Positions 38,791 to 47,701 of a DNA stretch of 64,000 bases are shown piece after piece. The notes beneath the pieces are model-generated. The model was not told where the DNA came from, made no database searches, and saw only the letters and a program-made list of their open reading frames with translations. Origin of the DNA: Butyrivibrio sp. (lineage in GTDB: Bacteria; Bacillota; Clostridia; Lachnospirales; Lachnospiraceae); contig JAILPB010000021.1 in the NCBI GenBank assembly GCA_024690485.1, positions 1 through 64,000 on the forward strand. The letters run 5' to 3'. The stretch's first letter is position 1, and each line of letters opens with the position of its first letter. The translations under genes were made by a program, and so were the position numbers.

Positions 38791-39276
38791 ATGAGCCAGA
38801 TAATCAAGGTTGGTATGGCCGATTTGAATATTTGCGTCAGCCCTGATGGCATCACGACACTGGGCCTTGGTTCCTGTGTCGGAATTGCACTCAGAGACCC
38901 GGTTACAAAAATCGGTGGCTTGGCGCATGTCATGCTTCCGGATTCCAAGGAGATAAAGAATAATTCCAACATTCCAAAGTTTGCTGATACCGGAATTGAA
39001 GAGCTCGTTAAGCAGGTTGTGGCGAAGGGAGCAAATAGGAGCAGGCTTGTGGCAAAGATTGCAGGTGGTGCTCAGATGTTTGCTTTCAGTTCAGGAAACG
39101 CAACCATGCGTGTTGGCGAGAGAAATGTCGCTGCGTCGCTTAAAAAACTAAAGGAGCTCAATATACCGGTTTTAGCTCAGGATACGGGCGATTCGTATGG
39201 ACGAACAGTTATTTTCTATCCGGAGAATGGTGATTTCGTTATAAGGGCTGTAGGTAGACCGGAAAAAACAATATGA
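38791..39276 (+). CDS. cheD: Chemoreceptor glutamine deamidase CheD
   Basis: GLGSCVGIALRDPVTKIGGLAHVMLP, KIAGGAQMF, GRTVIFYPENG. Confidence 0.95.
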   Translation: MSQIIKVGMADLNICVSPDGITTLGLGSCVGIALRDPVTKIGGLAHVMLPDSKEIKNNSNIPKFADTGIEELVKQVVAKGANRSRLVAKIAGGAQMFAFSSGNATMRVGERNVAASLKKLKELNIPVLAQDTGDSYGRTVIFYPENGDFVIRAVGRPEKTI

Positions 39277-39767
39277 GTAAAGAAGACGAAGAAATCGTTG
39301 AAGAAAATTTAGAAGAAGAAAAAAAGAGCAAAAAGAAAAAGAAGGAAGTAAAGAAGAACTACGAGATCATAGTAGAGGCTCCAAAGACCAAGCTGATAGC
39401 AGCTATCGTTATGCTCTCAGGAGGATTGATTGTTGCAGTAATTACAGCAATTCAGGGGTATGAAACCACTCTGTGGCTCAAGACTCTTATCTTTGCTTTG
39501 GTGATTTTTCTTATTGCCGGACTTTTGCTTGAGTGGATGGTAACGCATTTTGTCAACATGAATCAGGCAAGGGACGATGCGATTGCCGCTCAAGAAGAGG
39601 CTATTGCTGCCAGAGAGGCAGATGAACTTGCTGCACAGGAAGCTGCGGCAGCTGCTGCAGAAGCGGAGGCTGCACTTCTTGCTGAGCAGGAGAGTGAAGA
39701 TAACGACAATGTACTGCAAGGGGAATATGACCCCTTCGGGGAAAGCGACGAATTTGATGATCTTTGA
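39273..39767 (+). CDS. Hypothetical membrane protein (two TM, charged N-terminus, Ala/Glu coiled-coil-like tail)
   Basis: 164 aa ORF overlapping the cheD stop; KLIAAIVMLSGGLIVAVITAIQG and LKTLIFALVIFLIAGLLLEWMV hydrophobic stretches. Confidence 0.75.
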   Translation: MSKEDEEIVEENLEEEKKSKKKKKEVKKNYEIIVEAPKTKLIAAIVMLSGGLIVAVITAIQGYETTLWLKTLIFALVIFLIAGLLLEWMVTHFVNMNQARDDAIAAQEEAIAAREADELAAQEAAAAAAEAEAALLAEQESEDNDNVLQGEYDPFGESDEFDDL

Positions 39768-39795
39768 TCATAATTCGTGACAGGGACTTATTAGC

Positions 39796-40569
39796 ATGGA
39801 TGAAGCGGGAAAGAATAAGCTTTGGAGCGAATACCAAAAGTGTAAAACACCTGAGCTTAGAGAAAAACTTATTTTAGAGTATGCCCCGCTGGTTAAGCTT
39901 GTGGCGGGCAGACTCTCCATGTATTTAGGTTTTAATGTGGAATACGATGATCTGGTAGGGTATGGCATTTTTGGACTCATTGATGCCATTGATAAGTTTG
40001 ACCTTATGAAGGATGTCAAGTTTGAAACCTATGCCAGTGTCAGAATCAGAGGCGCGATCCTTGATCAGATAAGGAAGATGGACTGGATTCCCAGGACTAT
40101 CAGACAAAAGCAAAAGAAGATCGAGTCTGCTATTCATGACATTGAGAGGGAAAGCGGACATCCTGCAAGTGATTCTGAGATTGCCACAAAACTGGGTATT
40201 ACTGAAGATGAATACCTTAACTGGCAAAATCAGATGAAGGTCACAGGCGTCGTATCCTTAAACGAGTTTATGGAGCAGGGAAGCGATGTACCTGAGGATA
40301 CCAATAATCTGGCATCCAGCTTTGAAAAGCCCGAGGAGGCTATTGAAAAAGAAGAGCTTAAGAAGATGCTTGCAGAGAGTCTTGAGCTTTTAACAGACAA
40401 AGAGAAGAAGGTTATTCTTTTGTATTATTATGAGGAGCTAACACTTAAAGAAATCAGTAATGTTCTTGAGGTATCAGAATCAAGAGTCTCTCAGCTCCAC
40501 ACCAGAGCCCTTCAGAAAATGAGAGAAAAGCTCGGAAAATATATGGGAATACTTACTGATTTGCATTAA
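39796..40569 (+). CDS. fliA: Flagellar sigma factor FliA/SigD (sigma-28 family)
   Basis: 257 aa; YDDLVGYGIFGLIDAIDKFD, ASVRIRGAILDQIRKMDWIPRTIRQKQKKI, LTLKEISNVLEVSESRVSQLHTRAL. Confidence 0.95.
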   Translation: MDEAGKNKLWSEYQKCKTPELREKLILEYAPLVKLVAGRLSMYLGFNVEYDDLVGYGIFGLIDAIDKFDLMKDVKFETYASVRIRGAILDQIRKMDWIPRTIRQKQKKIESAIHDIERESGHPASDSEIATKLGITEDEYLNWQNQMKVTGVVSLNEFMEQGSDVPEDTNNLASSFEKPEEAIEKEELKKMLAESLELLTDKEKKVILLYYYEELTLKEISNVLEVSESRVSQLHTRALQKMREKLGKYMGILTDLH

Positions 40570-40594
40570 GACAAAACTAAAAGGGGATGACAAT

Positions 40595-42178
40595 ATGAAT
40601 GGTTATTTCCAACTTGTTATTTCGCCTAATTCGACCGGTATTAAGGTTTTTGCGCCTACGGATGGCGGAGATAAACTTAAGTATGATGATGTAAAAGAGT
40701 ATCTGGACGATCGCTCCATAAGATTTACACCTGCTGTTTTGAACGACGCATTAACAGAAGGCTCTGGAAAGCTGGTAATTTTAAATGACGATACGGCTTT
40801 TCCTGAAAGAGAAAGCTATAGGCTTACAATAACCAGAGACAAAATGGAGGCTATCGCTTATTTCTATGCTCCTTCTGAAGGTGCAGAGCTTATGACTGCG
40901 AAGGAATTTATTGAAGATCTGGCATACAGAAATATTACTTCAGGAATAAATACGGAAGCCATACAGAATTTCTTTACTCACAGGGATTATTGCAAAGACA
41001 TAACAATTGCAAAGGGAAGAAAAGTCAGAGAAGGATGCGATGCCAAGATTGAGTATTCCTTCAAGACTAACCTTAGAGCAAAGCCAACCATGCGTGAAGA
41101 TGGAAGTGTGGACTATTTTAACTTAAATATTATTAACCATGTAAAAAAAGGTGATCAGCTGGCGGTTCTTATTCCGGAGGATCCCGGAGACCCCGGTGAA
41201 AATATCTATGGTGATATTTTAAAACCCCATGGAGTAAAGACAAAGAAACTGGTGGCCGGAAAGAATACAAAGCTCTCCGAGGATGGGCTTGTTCTTTCTG
41301 CTGAGGCAGACGGACATGTCACATTAAAAGACGGAAAAGTTACTGTTAGTAACGTTATACAGTTTGAAAATGTTGATGTTTCAACAGGAAACATTGATTA
41401 TGACGGAAGCGTTGAAGTTAAGGGAACTGTTGCTTCAGGCTTTTCCATTAAAGCCGGTGCCAATATTATCGTAAAAGGAATAGTAGAAGGTGCTTCTCTT
41501 ACAGCAGGAAGTGATATTATCCTTGAAAAAGGCATAAACGGCATGACCAAGGGCGATGTAAAGGCCGGTGGAAATATCATTACCAAATTTATCGAAAATG
41601 CAAAAGTAACTGCCAAGGGAAGTATCAACGCAGACTGCATCATGCATTCTACAGTTGCTGCCGGAACTGAGATCACCGTTAGTGGTAAGAAGGGATTTAT
41701 TGTCGGCGGGAAAGTTACAGCTACAGATAAGATAACTGCCAAGATTCTTGGAAGTGAGATGGGTGCCAATACTGTAGTAGAAGTTGGCGCTGATCCCAAT
41801 ATGAAGGTAAGGATAAAAGAGCTTGTTAAGGCAAAGGACGAGGCTGAAAAGAAGCTTGAAAATATAAAGCCTACAGTTGAAGCCATAACAAAGCGCTTAA
41901 AGAGCGGAGCAAAGCTTACACCTGATCAGACAAGGCAGGCTCAGCAGCTTATTACTATGAATAAGGTCCTTACTTCCCAGATAGAGAAGAACACCTCTGA
42001 GCTTGAGGAACTTCAGCAAAAACTTGCTGATTCAAAGGATTCTTATGTTGTTGTTGAGGGTACGGCATATCCGGGCCTTACGATTCAGATTGGTGATCAG
42101 GTTACTACACTTAAATCTGCGTCTCAGTATTGCAGATTTGAGCTTAGGGATGGCTATGTAAAGAGTGGACCGATTTGA
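40595..42178 (+). CDS. DUF342 / FapA-like protein
   Basis: 527 aa; MNGYFQLVISPNSTGIKVF, beta-helix-like repeats (IKAGANIIVKGIVEGASLTAGSDIILEKGINGM), C-terminal coiled coil. Confidence 0.85.
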   Translation: MNGYFQLVISPNSTGIKVFAPTDGGDKLKYDDVKEYLDDRSIRFTPAVLNDALTEGSGKLVILNDDTAFPERESYRLTITRDKMEAIAYFYAPSEGAELMTAKEFIEDLAYRNITSGINTEAIQNFFTHRDYCKDITIAKGRKVREGCDAKIEYSFKTNLRAKPTMREDGSVDYFNLNIINHVKKGDQLAVLIPEDPGDPGENIYGDILKPHGVKTKKLVAGKNTKLSEDGLVLSAEADGHVTLKDGKVTVSNVIQFENVDVSTGNIDYDGSVEVKGTVASGFSIKAGANIIVKGIVEGASLTAGSDIILEKGINGMTKGDVKAGGNIITKFIENAKVTAKGSINADCIMHSTVAAGTEITVSGKKGFIVGGKVTATDKITAKILGSEMGANTVVEVGADPNMKVRIKELVKAKDEAEKKLENIKPTVEAITKRLKSGAKLTPDQTRQAQQLITMNKVLTSQIEKNTSELEELQQKLADSKDSYVVVEGTAYPGLTIQIGDQVTTLKSASQYCRFELRDGYVKSGPI

Positions 42179-42191
42179 TTTGAAACAGTGG

Positions 42192-42222
42192 TATACAATT
42201 TATTTGTTTTAGCCGATATAAT
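42192..42222 (+). promoter_or_regulatory. Candidate sigma-28 type promoter (-10 GCCGATAT), overlapping a TATAAT
   Basis: GCCGATAT at 42212-42219; weak -35 (tata/taca around 42192-42197); TATAAT at 42217-42222; about 50 bp before the 42272 start. Confidence 0.4.
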
Positions 42223-42271
42223 GATATGAAAAGGGGGATAGCAGGAAAGCAGGTTCAGAAGGGAGCGAGCT

Positions 42272-42628
42272 ATGTCAATAAACAGGATAGATTTTCAAGG
42301 GGCACTTGCAAGGACAAATGACTTCTCGCAAATTAAACAGAATGAAGATAACAAGGTTGTAACAGACCAGAATGCCTTCCAGACCGAGTTCAAAAAAGAA
42401 GTCGATCAGAAGGCTAATTCTGTTAACCAAAAAGAGAACGTTAACCAGAACCAGGAAAAGTTTGATGCCAAGGATAAGGGCAAAAATGAGTACCAGGGTA
42501 ATGGTGGCAAGAACAGGGGACAGCAGCATACAAAAGAAAGCATGGAAAAGCTTGCAGAAAGCATCATCGGTTCTGACGGGCGCCCTTTAGATATGCATAT
42601 TTCCTCAGGGTTTGACTTCAAAATCTGA
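42272..42628 (+). CDS. Small hypothetical hydrophilic protein of the flagellar cluster
   Basis: 118 aa, SD gggagcgag; Gln/Asn/Lys-rich, collinear with the flagellar genes. Confidence 0.7.
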   Translation: MSINRIDFQGALARTNDFSQIKQNEDNKVVTDQNAFQTEFKKEVDQKANSVNQKENVNQNQEKFDAKDKGKNEYQGNGGKNRGQQHTKESMEKLAESIIGSDGRPLDMHISSGFDFKI

Positions 42629-42696
42629 ACAATTTATAATTACTATATAGTGTATTTCCATTGGGAGGAAGACACAAACTAGCGAGTGGGGAAATT

Positions 42697-43845
42697 ATGA
42701 TTAGTGTAACGGAAATTATTTTGATCGCCGTCGGGATCCTGGCGGTTATATTAGGCTATCTTATTCCGGCAGGTTCAGAGAAAATGAACGATGCCGACCT
42801 TAGTATGAACGAACAGAAGGTTTCGGAAATGGTTCGTCGTGCTATCCAAAATTCTCAAGGTCAGATTGATGACATGCTTGATGATTGTATGGAAGATGCA
42901 ATCAACAAGGCAGAGCGCGCTATGGACAGAGTTACCAATGAAAAAATGTCTGCCATCAGCGAATATTCTGATACTGTCATGAATGATATCCACAGAAATC
43001 ATGATGAAGTAATGTTTATGTATGACATGCTTAATGATAAGCATAAGAACCTCAAAAACACTGTTTCTGAGGTAGATCGTGCTGCAAAAGAAGTTAAGCA
43101 GACGGCCAAAGAAGTAGTAGAAACTGTGGAACAGGCTGAGAGCGCAGCAAAGGAACTTTCTGCAAGAGAATTATCTGCAAGGAGCGAAGTTCAGGCTGTA
43201 TATCGTCCTGAGAGGGAAGTGGTTTATACAGAACCTAAAAAAACATACGAACCTTCATATGAAAATACTTATGAAAAAACCTATGAAGATACCTATGAAG
43301 ATCCTCATAAGGATGGGCCAGCTGCCGAGGAGTTTTCATCTCTTACGGATATCCTTGACAGAGCTGATGCAGCTGCTGCAGCCAAAACTCAGAATAAGGT
43401 TATCGGAAGCGTAGATGATGAGGACTATCTTGACGATGAGACCCAGGAAGAAATTCCTGTAGAAGCTTCTGAACTTGATGATGAGGACGGATTTGACGGT
43501 TTTAAAGAAGAAAACAGAATTGCCAGAGAGGAAGAAGAAAATGCAGCTAATGAAGTTGCTGATCTCTCTGAAGATATTGAAGAAGAGTCTGTATCTGCCA
43601 AGGTTGTTTCTATAGAAGAGGCATCGAGGAAGAAGGCTCCCCGCAGAGAGGAAGCTGTACCTGAAAAGACAGAAACAAACGGAAATGATCCTATTACAAG
43701 AAATCAGAGAATTCTTGATATGCATAAAGCCGGAAAGTCAGCAGTTGTTATAGCAAGGGAGCTGAGACTTGGAATAGGTGAAGTTAAGCTTGTTATTGAT
43801 CTTGCGGGAAAACATAACAAGAAAAACAGAAGTTCAATTATTTAA
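42697..43845 (+). CDS. Membrane-anchored protein with coiled coil and C-terminal HTH-like segment (DUF6115/SwrB-like candidate)
   Basis: N-terminal TM ITEIILIAVGILAVILGYLI; C-terminal ITRNQRILDMHKAGKSAVVIARELRLGIGEVKLVIDLAGKH; ATG 42697 preferred over ORF-track TTG 42661. Confidence 0.7.
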   Translation: MISVTEIILIAVGILAVILGYLIPAGSEKMNDADLSMNEQKVSEMVRRAIQNSQGQIDDMLDDCMEDAINKAERAMDRVTNEKMSAISEYSDTVMNDIHRNHDEVMFMYDMLNDKHKNLKNTVSEVDRAAKEVKQTAKEVVETVEQAESAAKELSARELSARSEVQAVYRPEREVVYTEPKKTYEPSYENTYEKTYEDTYEDPHKDGPAAEEFSSLTDILDRADAAAAAKTQNKVIGSVDDEDYLDDETQEEIPVEASELDDEDGFDGFKEENRIAREEEENAANEVADLSEDIEEESVSAKVVSIEEASRKKAPRREEAVPEKTETNGNDPITRNQRILDMHKAGKSAVVIARELRLGIGEVKLVIDLAGKHNKKNRSSII

Positions 43846-43886
43846 TAAAGAATACCAAATTTGCTTAATATTTCTTACATGAGGGT

Positions 43887-44783
43887 GTGAAAAAAGCTAT
43901 GAAACTAAAATATTACTTACGCGGAATGGGACTAGGCGTGTTACTTACCGCGATCATTATGGGAGTTGCCCTTGGCGGCTCCGGTAAAAAGGTAAGCGAT
44001 GCGGAAGTCAGACAAAGAGCAAAGCAGCTTGGGATGGTAGAGGCAGAGAGCACTTTGTCCGAGTATTCCGAAGCGGCTAAAAGCTCTGAGGAGGAGGCAA
44101 ATGCTAACGCTACATCCGATCAGGCGATGGATAAAAAGGGAGAAGAAGAGACTGAAAAAGTCGACGAAGGGATCTCTACGTCAGGTGAATCAGTTTCGGA
44201 AGTGGCTTCGAAGGAGAAAGAGAATGCGTCCCTTGGAAAAAGCAGCGAGAGCGTTGAAGCCGAAGCGGATATTGCAATGGCTGAAAAAAGCTCCGAAAAT
44301 GCTGCCAGCACAGATAGTATCTTTTCTGAAAAGCCTGCAGAAGTAAGTAATGAAGTAAAAGAAGAAAAAACAGAAGAAAAGCCGGAGGAAACATTAGAGG
44401 CTGCAGATAATAATAAAGTTGAAGCAACTGTTGCTGAAAAGACCGAAGAAAAACAGGAAGAGAAGCAGGAAGAAATTAAGGAAGAAAAACCTGTAGAAAA
44501 CCAGGAGGCGCAGGCGGTAGAAGGTGAGGCGCCTGTCCGGGAACAGACAGAGGTAGCTTCAAGCGAGACTCCGGAACTTAGCTATACGGTTGTGGTTCTT
44601 CCATCCGGAAGCGGCTCTGACAGATGTGCAGTAGTTTTAAGAGATGCTGGAATTGTTGATGATGCTTTAGCTTTTAATAAGTATCTGGTTGACAGAGGCA
44701 TAGACAGGAAGATAAGATCAGGTACGAAGCAGATTCCCAAGGGATCTTCTTACGAAGAGATTGCTGCTATAATTACCAGATAA
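43887..44783 (+). CDS. TM-anchored protein with Glu-rich linker and C-terminal MltG N-domain-like (LysM-like) segment
   Basis: LRDAGIVDDALAFNKYLVDRGIDRKIRSGTKQIPKGSSYEEIAAIIT; GTG 43887 or ATG 43899 start. Confidence 0.7.
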   Translation: MKKAMKLKYYLRGMGLGVLLTAIIMGVALGGSGKKVSDAEVRQRAKQLGMVEAESTLSEYSEAAKSSEEEANANATSDQAMDKKGEEETEKVDEGISTSGESVSEVASKEKENASLGKSSESVEAEADIAMAEKSSENAASTDSIFSEKPAEVSNEVKEEKTEEKPEETLEAADNNKVEATVAEKTEEKQEEKQEEIKEEKPVENQEAQAVEGEAPVREQTEVASSETPELSYTVVVLPSGSGSDRCAVVLRDAGIVDDALAFNKYLVDRGIDRKIRSGTKQIPKGSSYEEIAAIITR

Positions 44784-44826
44784 AAAAGAATATTTACTAA
44801 TATAATGTGGTATTAAGAATTTAGTG

Positions 44827-44855
44827 TTGTCAAAAGCCCGAAAACATGGTATTCT
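44827..44855 (+). promoter_or_regulatory. Candidate promoter for rpsB-tsf
   Basis: TTGTCA (44827-44832), 17-bp spacer, TG-extended TATTCT (44850-44855). Confidence 0.6.
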
Positions 44856-44864
44856 AATGAAGCT

Positions 44865-45046
44865 GTGAGTTTTTCGGGCTTTAACTATGCCCAAAAACAG
44901 GCAGTGTAACAAATAAACACGCATATCCTTATTTTATCCGGTGTTTCGACCAGGTCGGAATAGGATGAATGCCTATTGCAGGAATTACGCGACTGCAGAT
45001 CCATGGGTAAAGATGTGCGGAAGATTAACCAAACGGAGGTAATAAA
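44865..45046 (+). promoter_or_regulatory. Structured 5' leader of rpsB (candidate ribosomal-protein S2 autoregulatory leader)
   Basis: About 180-nt untranslated leader; consecutive hairpins aatagg-atgaatg-cctatt (44959-44977) and tgcag/ctgca (44977-44997). Confidence 0.4.
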
Positions 45047-45790
45047 ATGAGCGTTGTATCAATGAAACAGTTACTTGAAGCAGGTGTACATTTTGGTCAC
45101 CAGACAAGAAGATGGAACCCTAAGATGGCTCCTTACATCTTCACAGAGAGAAATGGTATCCACATCATCGATCTTCAGAAGTCAGTTGTAAAGGTTGACG
45201 AGGCTTACAAGGCAGTATTCGAGATCGCATCACAGGGTGGTACAATCCTTTTCGTTGGAACAAAGAAGCAGGCACAGGACGCTGTTAAGACAGAGGCTGA
45301 GCGTTGCGGTATGTACTATGTAAACGAGAGATGGCTTGGCGGTATGCTTACAAACTTCCGCACAATCCAGAGCAGAATCGATCGTCTCAAGAAGCTTGAG
45401 AAGATGCAGGAAGACGGAACATTCGATGTTCTTCCCAAGAAGGAAGTTGCTCAGCTCAAGAAAGAGTACGAGAAGCTTGATAAGGTTCTTGGCGGAATCC
45501 GCGACATGAAGAGAATTCCTGATGCTATTTTCGTAGTAGATCCTAAGAAGGAAAGAATCTGCATCCAGGAGGCTGAGGCACTTGGAATCACACTTATCGG
45601 TATCGGTGATACAAACTGTGATCCTGAAGAGCTTGATTTCATCATCCCTGGTAACGACGATGCTATTCGTGCAGTTAAGCTTCTTGTTGGCAAGATGGCA
45701 GATGCTGTTATCGAGGCTAATCAGGGTGCTGAGAATCTCACATCTGATGAGCAGGTTGCAGAGGAAGAGGTTGCTGAGACAGAGGAGTAA
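45047..45790 (+). CDS. rpsB: 30S ribosomal protein S2
   Basis: [42 protein letters not shown]. Confidence 0.98.
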   Translation: MSVVSMKQLLEAGVHFGHQTRRWNPKMAPYIFTERNGIHIIDLQKSVVKVDEAYKAVFEIASQGGTILFVGTKKQAQDAVKTEAERCGMYYVNERWLGGMLTNFRTIQSRIDRLKKLEKMQEDGTFDVLPKKEVAQLKKEYEKLDKVLGGIRDMKRIPDAIFVVDPKKERICIQEAEALGITLIGIGDTNCDPEELDFIIPGNDDAIRAVKLLVGKMADAVIEANQGAENLTSDEQVAEEEVAETEE

Positions 45791-45834
45791 TTCCTACTAT
45801 CCGGTAAAAAATAATATCTTGGAGGATTAAATAG

Positions 45835-46785
45835 ATGGCTATCACAGCAGCAATGGTTAAAGAGTTACGTGAGTCTACCGGCGCAGGTATGATGGAGTGC
45901 AAGAAGGCTCTTACTGAGACTAACGGAGATATGGACGCAGCAGTTGAGTTCCTTAGAAAGAACGGTCAGGCTAAGGCTGAGAAGAAGGCTAGCAGAATCG
46001 CAGCTGAAGGTCTTACAAGAATCGCAGTTAAGGATGACAAGACAGCAGCAGTTGTAGAAGTAAACTCAGAGACAGACTTCGTTGCTAAGAATGAGCAGTT
46101 CCAGAATTTCGTTGAGGCAGTTGCAAAGCAGGCTGTTGAGTCTGATTCTAAGGATATGGACAGCTTCATGGCTGAGAAGTGGAACGCAGATGCTTCTAAG
46201 ACAGTTCAGGAAGCACTTATCGACATTACAGCAGTTATTTCTGAGAAACTTAGCATCCGTCGTTTTGAGAAGGTTGTAGCTGAGAACGGAATCGTTGTTC
46301 CTTACGTTCACGGCGGCGGAAGAATTTCAGTTCTTGTAGAGGCTGATACAGATGTTGTTAACGATAACATCAAGGAAGCTGTAAAGAACGTAGCAATGCA
46401 GATTGCAGCTCTTTATCCTAAGTATGTAGATATGAACGATGTTTCTGAAGAGTTCAGAAACCACGAGAAGGAGATCCTTCTTGCTCAGGCATTAAAGGAG
46501 AACGAAGAGCTTCCTGAAGGAAAGAGAAAGCCTCAGAACATCATCGAGAAGATGCTTGACGGACGTCTCCAGAAGGAGCTTAAGGAAATCTGCCTTAACC
46601 AGCAGCCTTATGTTAAGGCTGAAGATGGAAAGCAGACTGTTGCTCAGTATATAGCTCAGGTTGCTAAGGATAACGGTGCAAACCTTTCAATCAAGCGTTT
46701 TATCCGTTTCGAGACTGGCGAAGGTATCGAGAAGAGAGAAGAGAACTTTGCAGAAGAAGTTGCAAAGCAGGCAGGAATGCAGTAA
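45835..46785 (+). CDS. tsf: Elongation factor Ts
   Basis: ITAAMVKELRESTGAGMMECKKALTETNGDMDAAVEFLRKNG. Confidence 0.98.
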   Translation: MAITAAMVKELRESTGAGMMECKKALTETNGDMDAAVEFLRKNGQAKAEKKASRIAAEGLTRIAVKDDKTAAVVEVNSETDFVAKNEQFQNFVEAVAKQAVESDSKDMDSFMAEKWNADASKTVQEALIDITAVISEKLSIRRFEKVVAENGIVVPYVHGGGRISVLVEADTDVVNDNIKEAVKNVAMQIAALYPKYVDMNDVSEEFRNHEKEILLAQALKENEELPEGKRKPQNIIEKMLDGRLQKELKEICLNQQPYVKAEDGKQTVAQYIAQVAKDNGANLSIKRFIRFETGEGIEKREENFAEEVAKQAGMQ

Positions 46786-46815
46786 TCTCTTGGATTCTAA
46801 ATGGTAATTTATATG

Positions 46816-46844
46816 TGCCCTTGCTGTAATTTACGGCAAGGGCA
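46816..46844 (+). terminator. Strong hairpin after tsf (probable terminator, weak U-tract)
   Basis: tgcccttgc / gcaagggca perfect 9-bp stem with extendable inner pairs; short T stretch after. Confidence 0.5.
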
Positions 46845-46871
46845 TTTACTAAAGTTGGGGAGATTATCACA

Positions 46872-47651
46872 TTGGTAAATTCAGTAAATTTAAAGGGAAC
46901 TAGTTCCGGAATGATATTGGAGCTGGATCCTGAGATTTCTTTTGATGAGCTGAAAGGTGATATTGCCAATAAATTTAAGGAGAATAAAAACTTTCTGGGG
47001 AGTTCTATGATGGGCCTTCTTATAAAGGGAAGGACTATTGATGACAGCGAGGAAGAGGAGATTCTTAAACTGATAAGTGATAATTGCAATATCAAGATAA
47101 GCTGCGTGTTAAAAGAAGATCCCGATTTAGACAAAATTTTTCTTGGTTACGTAAGTAACACTGAGAATAAAGAAATTCCAAACAAAGAATTAGATAGTGA
47201 AAACAAAGTGGAATTGGCAACAGAGGCAGACTCTGAGGTGGGCGATTTATTACCGAATTCAGCATTTATCTATTCCGGAAATTTAAGGAGCGGCCAATCC
47301 ATTTCTGATAGAAGAAGTGTGGTTGTCATGGGTGATGTAAAGCCCGGCGCAACTGTTACATCAGATGGTTCCATATTTGTTTTGGGAGCACTTAGAGGAA
47401 GCGCCTTTGCAGGTGCCAGCGGTGATGAAAAGGCATTTGTTTTTGCTTTGGATCTTGATCCTCTGCAGATTAGAATTTCAAATGCAATTGCCATATCTCC
47501 CGATTCTGAAAAGGGACCGAAATTAAAAGTTAGAAGATTTAGAAAAAAGCCTGATGAGAAAGCTTCTGAGGTAGCCTATATTCTTGACGGACATGTGGTT
47601 AAGGATAGCTATGGATTATCTTTTTTGCGTAATCATTTAGGTGCAAAATAA
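46872..47651 (+). CDS. minC: Septum site-determining protein MinC
   Basis: TTG start; C-terminal SGQSISDRRSVVVMGDVKPGATVTSDGSIFVLGALRGSAFAG; followed by minD and minE. Confidence 0.9.
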   Translation: MVNSVNLKGTSSGMILELDPEISFDELKGDIANKFKENKNFLGSSMMGLLIKGRTIDDSEEEEILKLISDNCNIKISCVLKEDPDLDKIFLGYVSNTENKEIPNKELDSENKVELATEADSEVGDLLPNSAFIYSGNLRSGQSISDRRSVVVMGDVKPGATVTSDGSIFVLGALRGSAFAGASGDEKAFVFALDLDPLQIRISNAIAISPDSEKGPKLKVRRFRKKPDEKASEVAYILDGHVVKDSYGLSFLRNHLGAK

Positions 47652-47701
47652 TATAAAAATAGTATAAAATAGTAATTACAAATACTTTTGGGAGGACTTG
47701 T

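Noticed and set aside
39577-39837. Small overlapping ORFs on both strands at the cheD-sigD junction
   Set aside because: Leu/Gln/Arg-rich out-of-frame reads of Ala/Glu codons; artefact.
41398-41886. 162-aa minus-strand hydrophobic ORF within the DUF342 gene
   Set aside because: Hydrophobicity follows from the codon composition of the beta-helix repeats on the other strand; no independent support.
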